Positions 10,561 through 19,715 of a stretch of DNA of 64,000 nucleotides are shown piece after piece (within the stretch, counting starts at the first letter, position 1; the number at the start of each line of letters is the position of its first letter). The notes beneath the pieces were generated by a model. That model saw only the letters and a list, made by a program, of their open reading frames with translations, was not told the origin of the DNA and ran no database searches. The DNA is taken from contig CM114271.1 of the NCBI GenBank assembly GCA_050084515.1, positions 27,218,001 through 27,282,000 on the forward strand, written 5' to 3'. Position numbers and translations under genes: made by a program. This DNA is from Blasia pusilla. Its lineage: Eukaryota > Marchantiophyta > Marchantiopsida > Blasiales.

Positions 10561-11229
10561 CAACCCATAATTGTGTTTGTAAAAGTTTTTGGAATATGTT
10601 TTTGGACTTATGGAGGTGATGCAAGAGAAAGGCCCAAAGATCAGTCGCCCAAGAACAAGTCAAGAAGATTGTACAAGGTGATAATGCAGCCAAGTCACTC
10701 CATTGACCTCAAGCCTAGAGGAGACAAGGGAGATGGTGTAGGCACTAGGAGTCTCAGTGGTATCCAATGAAGGAGATAGAGTGCTTGATTTCTTTGTTGT
10801 AGAGGAGGGTTTGAACCAAGGGGTGGATCTAATTGTTAGGGCCAAGAAATGAAGAATAAGGGGCTAAGAAGAGGTCAATGGAGGCTGAGCTCAAATGCTT
10901 GGACTCTTGTGGGCTAGAAGATTCCTCATGGAAGCCTAGAGGACCTCATTTGAAGGCCATAAATCTTGAGAATCAAGGGAGATATCTATAGAGTTGAGAG
11001 GATCCAAGGAGTGATTTCGGAAGATTTGTGTAGGTGGAGCTAAGTGGAGGTGTGAACTGAGGGGGGGGCTCGGAACCAGATTGAGAAGAAGCAAGCATGG
11101 GAAGAATATAGAGGTAGATCTCACCTTCAAGCATGTCCAAGAGACAGTCGAGCCTATGCCATCAATGTTGCTCAAGAGGCTTTAGTTAGGCAGGTTGAAG
11201 TAGATGAGGTAGAAATTTCAGGCGAGTAG
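10561..11229. other. Unexplained insert in the T module
   Basis: This 670-bp stretch separates the two halves of the T module in element II and is absent from the 23-24 kb copy. It is purine-rich on the plus strand, with many stops in all frames. I see no terminal repeats or recognisable coding sequence. Confidence 0.35.
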
Positions 11230-11567
11230 ATGCCTTGGAGTAGATGCTTAGGGTTGGCATCGGGTGGTCCTCCAACAAAAATACCAAGGGCACGCTTTTT
11301 GTTGACCAAGATGAGGAGATGGAAAAATGTTTGTAGTGGTCTTATGATGTCTACTTTTTTTCGCCCCAAGGAAAAAGGAGGTTTTTTAGGGCCAAATGTG
11401 GACCACTACCTACTCTCTTCTAAAGATTTCATGGATTTGAAAGCAAACAAAAATTTCAAATATGTCATAAAGTTTTGAAGAGAGGAGGCGGATTTGGCCC
11501 TTTTTTTAAGAGAGACTCTCCTCTCTTCCTCTCTTCCTCTCCTCTCTTACTCTCTCCCGCTGGCTAA
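11230..11567 (+). repeat. R1 terminus of element II
   Basis: The segment matches 24,285-24,610: GGTGGTCCTCCAACAAAAATA, then TTTTTAGGGCCAAATGTG, then GAAGAGAGGAGGCGGATTTG, a T-tract and CTCTCCTCTCTTCC repeats. The distal AATACCAGCCCCC of other R1 copies is missing, and the 9-bp target duplication follows at once. Confidence 0.7.
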
Positions 11568-11576
11568 TGGTAATTT

Positions 11577-12835
11577 GACACGTTACTGGAAGTGGTAAAA
11601 GGAAAAACCAAACGGGTTGCAAAATAGAAGTCATGAGTACATAGCGATCACATTTGAAAAGACATAAAAAATGTTCAGCAAACTTTTACAAGCACCACCA
11701 TCGTTCGAAAAAATCTTCTCCTTTATATTATCTGAAAAAAGCTCAGAACTATACATTTGATCTATTCTATGAAATCTTTTGACTCATCATCAAAAAACTC
11801 CCTACTCCAAACGCCAATTTTGATCAAGTGGTCGTTGAGTTCTTTGAACTCATGTCATCGTCCGAGAGCTCTTCAAAATTACTTTCGGCCTTGCCCTCCC
11901 AATTTTTGGAATCCTTGGAAGTGACGATGGAGTCACTACCAATGGTGGGTCTGGAACTGGAGCTCTCGGCTTCGGTGGAGAGTTGTACGCCCCAACGAGC
12001 CTTTCGTATTCTTCCTTTGCCTCCTTGCAAAGGTCAAACGATTCGCCTTCCCTTGAGGCAGAGAATGTTTCGCCACTCGCCAGCGCTTTGATACTTGCCC
12101 CGAAAGTTCCACTAAGTCGAACACCAAGTCACCGGCCTTGAAGCTCGATGAGCGTTTGCACGGGGTTGGCAAGATATACTTGCATGTAAATTCGGGGGAA
12201 TTTACAAACATCTCGAGCATGGATCCACAGGATCCTCGGATCTTGAACCCTGGAAATTGTGCTGAAAACGAGGAGTGGTTTGAAGACGTTGGAAACAATG
12301 TCAAGAACTAAAGAAGTCGGCTTGACTCAGAGAACTTTCTCAATTACTAACTTTGATCAACTCGTTTGAGTCCGACGCGTTGTTTTGTCCCGACCAACCC
12401 GTGGCCTTCCGACGGGTTGGTCGTGACAAACAACCCATCAAGCTCTTTGTTGTTTTTGTCCGTGAGCAACCCATTGAAGGTGATTTAATTTTAGAGCAGC
12501 CCATGCTGGCCGAGACCAACTCGTCGCTATCGATGAGGATTGCTGACTTTCCGGAAACACAGGAAAAACCAAAAGCGCAACCCGCCGGGTTGCGATTTAC
12601 ACCACGATTTTCCTCGGTATTCGGGAAAGATGCAACCCATCGGAAACCAACGGGTTGCTCTCATCCAACCATGGGCTGCTCTAAGACAACCCGTCGCTTT
12701 TTCGACGGGTTGTGACAAAAAAACAACGGAGATAGATTTAACCCGAATTTGAAAATATATTTGAGATTATACTACAGGAATTGAGCCTTACCCGAATCAG
12801 ACTCGTCGCGGATCGGAGTGGGTACTCATTTTTTA
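11577..12835 (-). pseudogene. ParB-MTase copy E, minus-strand 3' portion
   Basis: Read on the minus strand, this begins with the end of exon 3 (ATGAGTACCCACTCC to GACTCG, donor GTAAGGCTC at about 12,788). The palindrome-bearing last intron follows (12,350-12,720), then exon 4 from about 12,290 with KAGDLVFDLVELSG (12,140-12,090), then the 3' flank (11,665-11,790). It continues into 3,935-2,395 once element II is removed. At its 5' end it is cut by the R2 terminus of element III at 12,836. Frameshifts and a missing acceptor mark it as dead. Confidence 0.65.
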
Positions 12836-13585
12836 TGAGGTGCGGTAAGAGGAGAGGAAGAGAGGAAGAGAGGAGAGAGGAAACTACCTTCAACCGAAAT
12901 AGATACTTTTTTTTTAAGAGAGTTTCCGTTGGGTTGAAGAGAGGAAACTTTTTGTGTGAATTTTTTTGCACTTTTTTGTTCATTTATTAAACAATCCCAC
13001 AGTTTTTTTTTCCTCTTCCATATTTTGGCAACCCCTGTGAGTCCGACGAGTTGCAAATTGGACAAAATTTACAAAACTGAAAAATCATAAGTGTGGAACC
13101 AATCACTTTTTCCATCCAAGGTCTGGAAAAAATCTATCATTTGCCCCGGGCTGAATAGAGTTCAAGCTCAAAGTGAAGGTTGAGGAAAAATAAAAGTACA
13201 ATATAAAACCTCATTTTGCATCCTCAAAGTGGTTTGTTTAAAATACTTCGCACTTCTTTGAGGGATAGAATTGGTTGGTGGATTCCTACTCCTACCTCCG
13301 ACTCTCTTAAAACTACCAGCAACACATAGTACATGTGCTTATAAGGGAAATACCTTTTGCCACTTGTTTCTCTTTGGACAAAGTCATCACATGAACATGT
13401 GGGAAAGCAATAGATGTGCACCACATACACCCTTGTGACACTTGAATTTACAGTGTTGTTCCTAACCCAATACATCCTTCCTATTCCATTGCCACTCAAT
13501 ACATCTTTCCTGGCGATGATCTCCATTTTTGCCTCCCGAGCTACTGCAATTCGCTTTGCTCTCTCCACCGTTGGCCTACACATTA
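12836..13585 (+). repeat. Left long terminal inverted repeat of element III
   Basis: This is an inverted match, at high identity by eye, to 25,223-25,978. It comprises the R2 purine tract, a palindrome with CAACCCCTGTGAGTCCG, an AT-rich 3' flank, and the SWIM-finger C-terminus of the transposase. The two arms are nearly equal in length. Confidence 0.75.
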
Positions 13586-16518
13586 TGTTTCTCTTCACCC
13601 CATTTCTAGACTCAAACAGAAATAATGGATTGAGATCATCCACCTTCTCCGGGTACATGTTGACATCAATTTTGGGTTGAATACGAAATGCGAAGGTCTC
13701 TGTAATGGGAACATGCTCCGAACTTCCCCCGTCTACGAGTCTGAAACCGCACTTGTAAGATTGTCCACCGTCTTGAGTGCGCACAGGTACTGCGGCGATG
13801 GGCCAAATCGTGGGGGTATTCCCGGGAGCTCCAATGGCAGCCGGATAAGACTTCTGGAAAGCGCAAGATTCATTTGGGCGGAAGAAGTACTTCAATTGAT
13901 CCCCGGTCCTCGTGAAACGATCAAAGGTTTTGAGTCCCCAAAACCCAGGCAAAGGTCATCCAGTCCTTGAACAGTTCTTATTTAGGAAAGTGCCGCATGC
14001 TCTCCTAATGCCATCGAGATCGCCGCCTCGCAGTGGGTCCACGCCCCTGGGTTGCTCCGAGATATATGCCACCGTTTTAGGTTGCAATCCACCTCCATTA
14101 TCGGAATCCCATATTGTTGAACCACCCCAATGACAGGATGTTGCGAACTTCCAACAACGGAGGGCTTTTGAAATAAAACATTCACTCATTTTGGAGAAGT
14201 AACTCCATCACGGATTTGGGACGGGTCCGGGGTCCCCAAATACCTGGGCGGTGTAATTTCCTCATCCAAATCAATCACCGGATCCGTTCCTCAATGCTGC
14301 CTCTTCACCTGCCTGAAGTCAAGATACTTATCTGGTCTCCACGAGTCTCGCTCGGACTGCTCTACCACCATCTATATGGGACGTCTTGAAACCCGCCCAC
14401 GAATATCCCCACCAATGTGTACGTCTTGCTCGAGTGGAGTTCCAGCTACGCACCCGTTGAAGGCTTCGACATACAAATTTTCATCACCAGATCTCACAGC
14501 CGCCCTGACATAGAGCTTGTAGATCGACCGCCCTTTTCCTTTTGTTATGCCTTTTGTGAGAAAGATATGGGATGTTGCAGACTGTAGCATTGCTCTTGCC
14601 TGGTCTTGTTGGCATGCCTCCACAAGTGAAATTTGTTGGCATGCTTGTGACGACCTTCAAGAGGAATGAACACTTTCTCGCTCCACTTGTGTTAAAGGCG
14701 GAGGGCATTTTCATGAACGTTCAATCCCTGCAACGACGGCAATGTTAGAAGGGAACCAAAATAACCCAGGAGTCAAAGAAATAAGCGACCTGTCGGAACC
14801 AGACGAGTTGCAGGCCCGAGGCATCCCATGAACGACTCTGCGATCCGTCGGGTCTCGACGTATTGTAACCTTAAACCCACCTACTGCAACCCGACGGGTT
14901 GCAAGGCCGAGGCATCCCATGAACGACTCTGTGACCCGTCGGGTCCCGACGGGTTGCACACTCGGGACGACACCAAACATCTGGATGCAACCCGTCGGTT
15001 TCTGTCAGGTTGCACCCTTGGGCAACCCGTCTGTTTCCGTCGGGTTGCACACTTGGGCAACCCATCGCATCCGACAGCTTGCTTGGTTTCTTGGGTTTGA
15101 AATCCATATAATTCCCATGCTACTCATCCTGAGCTACAACTTTACAAACAATTCTCAGCGTGAGCTTGACATTTTGAAGACATAGGCCCTGGATCCCTCG
15201 CCTCCTTGGCCCATGAACTGCCATCTCTGAATGAATGGAAATCTGGAGTTGGCCTTGATTCTGGCGATGGCATCCATTTCGGCCGTCTTTCCATACAGAA
15301 CTCGTATTTGACGCAGAAAATTCCTGAAGCATTCAAGATCAGCGAGAAATGCGAGATTTTCCCAGAGTTGTTTCTCCTCAACCGCCGTGATCTCGCCCTG
15401 TCCAGGGATTCCAAGCAATTGTTCACAAATTTGTGATGCCGTTGTGAGCTTGATCACCCCGGGCTTGGAACCCGGAGAGTTTCTGAAGACCTCGGCTACT
15501 TTCTTCGCCACATCCTCCTTGATGTGTCTTTGAATTGCATCGGTCACAGGATGAGTGTGGGAGCCAACATGAACTGCCAGCCTTGTATACTCTCACGTGG
15601 AGGACACGCTCCAACGCAGAAGGGCGATCCCTGACAATGAGGACATCGATGGCCTCCCGGCGGTATGGTGACACCGACCTCATTTCTGCATTCTTGGGAG
15701 GAAATTGCGACGTATTGACTCGCCCGTTGCGCTCTAGATACGGGCATGCTGGACTTCTACACTCCAAGGCTCCCACGCATTGGCGGCGGGAGACAATCCA
15801 AGGATCATCTGGGATGGAAGCACTGGTCCGTTGAAGCCTGCACCATCGATGACAATCAGACTTTCTGTCCATACCCTTCAGGCATCCTCCATCCTTCTTT
15901 TGAGCAGGAGCAGCAAGTGGAAGCAACTCAAAAATGCAGTTACTATCGTACGTGGGCTCGTCGACAAGAATGTGCTTGAACATTTTCAAGGGCAGAGACG
16001 AAAGCAAACTATTGCCTGATACTCGCAAGAGAACGAGTAGGCGGACGAGAGGACCCGATTGGTGCCCGAAGCGGATCCACCGAGGTTGATAACATCCGGA
16101 ATCTCTTCGGGAAAAACAACATTGTTACGGCGTCAGCGGTTGAGTCGGCCGGATCTGCAGAGCTTGGAGTTGCAAACGAGAGCTCGGAGCACTAAGAAAA
16201 TCTAGACCGTCTACTTGGGAAACAGACGAATTCAAGGCGGGCCGTAAACTCTGTATTGACCATTTGGTAGAGGTAGGAGATTCCATACTTTACGGTGCGA
16301 GGTCACCTTTGGCTGGACCGTCTCACCTATTATGTCTTGCGTCGTCCACCCTAACATCTTTGGATACAAAGATGGTTCCAATTGAAGAAGAAATCGAAGC
16401 AGATTAGAAAATTTTCATCCACTACTATGAAAGACTCACGAGCTTGGGGTCGAATGATTTCCGATTGAGGAAGGGCCGCCAGATGACTGCCACAAGTGAG
16501 CTTAACATAATTATCCAT
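13224..16518 (-). pseudogene. MULE transposase, copy B (SWIM end present, catalytic core deleted)
   Basis: The start ATG is at 16,518, with TATAAATT upstream. The N-terminal half runs to about 15,180, with HVGSHTHPV and the helical MTDAIQRHIKEDVAKKVAEV open frame (15,155-15,547). At 15,170 the sequence jumps into intron sequence, removing about 630 bp that in copy A encode the DDE core. The palindrome intron and exon 2 follow. The C-terminal frame 13,952-13,224 is open for 242 codons and contains a SWIM-type finger, CSC-x(n)-Y-x-H: HIYCFPTCSCDDFVQR then KRYFPYKHMYYVLL. The third zinc ligand Cys is Tyr here but Cys in the inverted copy at 25,226. Without the core this copy cannot be active. 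Confidence 0.7.
14770..15085. repeat. Palindromes in the MULE copy B intron
   Basis: Three 35-bp units start at 14,987, 15,022 and 15,057, preceded by palindromes around 14,787, 14,845, 14,886 and 14,936 linked by CGAGGCATCCCATGAACGA. Same layout as copy A but with fewer tandem units. Confidence 0.8.
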
Positions 16519-16574
16519 TCCAAGAAGATTCCAACGAGAGGAGACTGAGAATGAGAATGTGAATGAGAATATTT

Positions 16575-16582
16575 AATTTATA
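16575..16582 (-). promoter_or_regulatory. TATA box of MULE transposase gene, copy B
   Basis: TATAAATT on the minus strand, 57 bp upstream of the ATG at 16,518, in the same context as copies A and D (GAATATTTAATTTATAGTGAA on plus, 16,567 onward). Confidence 0.6.
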
Positions 16583-16790
16583 GTGAATAGGAAACAGATA
16601 CTCTGACAGATTTTTACTGACAAGATGAATTCGGTGGGTGACATTGTCTAACACAATGGATCCAATTCTGTAACACATTCAATTCTGTTGCAATATGTTA
16701 CCGGATTTGGGAAGCAGAGGGTTGCGCATCACACTTGGAACCCGTCGGAGTCCTGGTAACTCAAAAAATTACCCGAAGCTAACCGAAGCC

Positions 16791-17446
16791 TGCAACCCGT
16801 CGGCATCGGACGGGTTGCACGCTTTTGCTAAAGAGTGTCGAAGTGAGCAACCCATCGCTCTCCGACGAGTTGCTCGATACCGATCCTTCTTGCCTGAAGA
16901 TGCCGGAGGCATGCAAACCGTATGTTCCCGACGAGTTCCGCGGGTGCCTCGCCTTTTAGCCCAAAGACGGCGAGGCGTGCAACCCATCGCCCTCCAACGG
17001 GTTGCGCAAGGGGCTCGCCTTGTGGTGCAGCCAGCCAGACTCCGACGACTTGCACCGGAAGCCCTCGTTCCTCACCCTTGATGAGGGAAGCGTGCAACCC
17101 AACGGTCTCCGACGGATTGCCCAAGATACGTCCCCGTTCCCGTCCCAAACACGGCGGAGGCGCGCAACATGTCGGGCTCCGACGGGTTGCGCGGGTACCT
17201 CGCGTTGTTTTCCGAAGATGACGGAGGCGCTCAACCCGTCGGTCTCCGACGGGTTGCTCGCACACGTGGCGACGTACCCATGATGGCGGAGTCGCGCAAC
17301 ATGTCGGTCTCCGACGGGTTGCGCGAGAACCTCGCGTTCTTTTTCAAAAGACGGCGCTCAACCCGGAGTCCGCGGGTTGCTCATGACATGTGGCGAAGGA
17401 CACAGGATGGCGGAGCCGCGCAACCTGTCGGACTCCAACGGGTTGC
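16791..17446. repeat. ~66-bp tandem palindrome array between the divergent genes, element III
   Basis: Palindromes start near 16,791, 16,847, 16,912, 16,979, 17,030, 17,094, 17,164, 17,230, 17,296, 17,357 and 17,420, mostly 60 to 69 bp apart. Arms such as GCAACATGTCGG / CCGACGGGTTGC show that one arm often mutates alone. Linkers repeat GCGGGTACCTCGCGTTG and GATGGCGGAG. Confidence 0.85.
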
Positions 17447-17506
17447 CATTTTTCACGTCCGGACTTCCGTAACATCCGGCACGTCGCCGTCGAAAGGACG
17501 ACGGGA

Positions 17507-17543
17507 CCCAACGGTCAGCCCAACGGCTAGAAAAGTATAAATA
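17507..17543 (+). promoter_or_regulatory. Core promoter of ParB-MTase copy 3: twin MSA motifs plus TATA box
   Basis: CCCAACGGTCA at 17,507-17,517 and CCCAACGGCTA at 17,519-17,529 are perfect matches to the MSA consensus, 12 bp apart start to start. TATAAATA is at 17,536-17,543. Spacing is identical to copy 2. The ATG at 17,793 is about 250 bp downstream. Confidence 0.65.
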
Positions 17544-19016
17544 GGGCAAAAATCGCTCATTTCGGTTTCTCATTTCGCGATCTTCATTCCTCACTCCTCA
17601 CCGCCCCGGCAGCAGAAATGATCGATCTGAAGGGCATTTCACACGGCGACACATCGCGAGTCGATAGGAGGGAACGAGAGCGAGACGGTTCGACTGAGCG
17701 ATAGGGGGATGATTCGAGCTCCCATCTCGACATCAGCAAGGCGACTGATCAAGGAATTCGTCGTGGACATAGGTGGAGGCATTTTCGGAAAAATGACGAG
17801 GATAAAAACACAAGCCAACAAGTCCTAATGGACTTGGGAGCTTCACTCCCAAGTCCATTAGGACTCCTGCGTCCGCTTCTCCTGGGCCTCGTTCGGCTAA
17901 TGAAATTAGGCAGCAGGAAATCGAGGAGCGGGAAAGGGAAGCGGAGATGCACAACCAAGTGCTTCTTGCGAGATGTGTTCAAGAGGCGCTAGATAAATAG
18001 AACGCAGAGGCCGAGACGTCGCAGGCCTTGAAGAAAAGGATCGCCGACGAAAAGAGAGAAAAGAGGCGCCTGGACGCGTCGGTGAGGAGGGCGGAATTGG
18101 CTAAAGCGAGGAGGGAAAAAGCAATAGCCATTGACAATAGTCTTGCCCGTCCAACCGCAAGTGTTGAGATGCGGGAAATGTCCCCCACGAAGTCCGGGGA
18201 CACAATGAACATAGTGGAAACTACAGAAGTTGAAATCGATGACGACGAGGTCATGAGGACCGCCAGCGTGGAGATGGTGGACATGGCCGAAGAAGTCGGA
18301 GAGCGGTCATTCTCGACTCCAAGCCCGGCGGAGGACATCGACCTCTATCAGATCGACGAGTTCCCAGTCGATTTGCCAGCCCCCGTCTCACACAAGTTAG
18401 CTGGTCAAGAAACCGACCCCATTTTCGAGCGGGTAAGAGAGGTTCTGGGTTTTTTTAATTATGTGAATTGCAATTCATTTGGATTTCATATGTAGCTTAT
18501 TCCTCTTGTCCCGGTTCTCACAGGTGGTAAAGCAGATGGCACTCATGGAGGCCACAACGCCCCGAGGATTCCACTCTGCCGATTGCGGACAATGGAATAC
18601 GTCCGCGAAATTCAGTCCGACGAGGACATCGCGAAGCTAAAACAATCGGCGGCAAGAGCATCCTACGTCAACAGCTTTCCTCCCTTCTATGTTCAGCCTT
18701 ACGACGAGCATGGAACCCAAGCTCTGGTTACCGAGGAGGACTTGGAAAAGCTCGACACATTCAGGAGGATGCGAGACCAGGACTTCAGAAGGCAAGTTGA
18801 GGGCACGGAATTCAGCTGGATGAGGAATCTGCATTTCTTCATCTGGGATGGGAATCACAGGTTCATGGCGTGGACCAAGTTTGCGGAGGAGCGCCCAACT
18901 CATTGGAGGCACATTTCTGCGTGAAGGCAGTGGTCCTTCACCCATACCCTCATGACATGGCGACGGTGGAGATGGCAATGCATGCCATGAACACGTAAGT
19001 ATCTTTAACACTTTCG

Positions 19017-19715
19017 CAACTCGTCGGACTCCGACGAGTTGCTTGATTGATGAATGGGTTAGGTTTGTTTTTGCCAAAAGCAACTCGTCGGACTCCGACG
19101 GGTTGCTCGATTGCACGCTTTTTCGGATCTTTTTTTAAGATTGCCACTCGTCGGACTCCGACGACTTGTTTGATTGAACGTAGATTTAACTAGTTTATGG
19201 CCCAAAGCAAACCGTCGGAGTCCGACGGGTTGCTCGACAGGCCGCCTTGTGAGGATGTTTTTTGAAGAATGCAACTCGTCGGACTCCGACGAGTTGTTCG
19301 AGTGACTGCAGGTTTAGAAGGTTTTTTCCCCAAAGCAACCCGTCAGAGTCCGACGGGTTGCTTGCCTCGAAGCTATTTTTCCCCATATCAACCCGTCGGA
19401 GTCCGACGGGTTGATTTCGGCCAAAAACAGTTTCGAGGCAAGCAACCCCTCGGACTTCGACGGGTTGCTTTGGGGAAAAAACCTTCTAAACCTGCAATCA
19501 CTCGAGCAAATTGTCGGAGTCCGACGGGTTGCATTCTTAAAAGAACACCCTCACAAGGCGGCCTATCGAGCAACCCGTCGGACTCCGATGGTTTGCTTAC
19601 CAGGCATTAGCAAATCTGAATGCAATCCGTTGGACTCCGACGAGTTGCATCATTTAGCTCGTTGCTAGAATCCGACCTTGAGCTGTGACGACCCGTCGGA
19701 GTCCGACGGGTTGCA
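19017..19715. repeat. Palindrome cluster in intron 2 of copy 3
   Basis: Twelve units lie at about 19,017, 19,080, 19,144, 19,207, 19,270, 19,336, 19,387, 19,442, 19,506, 19,569, 19,621 and 19,689, mostly 52 to 68 bp apart. Some show matched changes in both arms (CAACTCG with CGAGTTG) rather than decay of one arm. Confidence 0.9.
19207..19596. repeat. Long nested inverted repeat, arms ~175 bp
   Basis: The left arm 19,207-19,380 and right arm 19,422-19,596 are reverse complements at about 90% identity by eye. For example GGTTTAGAAGGTTTTTTCCCC on the left pairs with the mirrored GGGGAAAAAACCTTCTAAACC on the right. The axis (about 19,401) lies inside a palindrome at 19,387-19,415. Transcribed as intron, it would fold into one long hairpin. 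Confidence 0.85.

Larger units (their letters stand above)
3936..11567 (+). mobile_element. Composite MULE, element II (internally deleted), with 9-bp target duplication
   Basis: The left end starts GAGGTGCGGTAAGAG and the right end is the R1-type pyrimidine tract ending near CCCGCTGGCTAA. The flanks TGGTAATCT (3,927-3,935) and TGGTAATTT (11,568-11,576) match at 8 of 9 positions, which fits the 9 to 11-bp duplications of MULEs. Removing the element joins two halves of an older minus-strand copy into sequence that parallels 23,140-23,190. Inside are MULE transposase copy A (minus), the palindrome array, ParB-MTase copy 2 with a large internal deletion, a T module, and a 670-bp unexplained stretch. 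Confidence 0.75.

Noticed and set aside
18583-18924. True sulfiredoxin enzyme
   Set aside because: Only the shared ParB/Srx fold motif is present; the sulfiredoxin G-C-H-R cysteine is absent (GNHR).
19269-19668. Overlapping open frames on both strands rich in ATRRSPTGC, QPVGLRRVA and NPSDSDGLL phrases
   Set aside because: These are translations of the palindromes in different frames. The repeat lacks stops, which inflates open-frame length.
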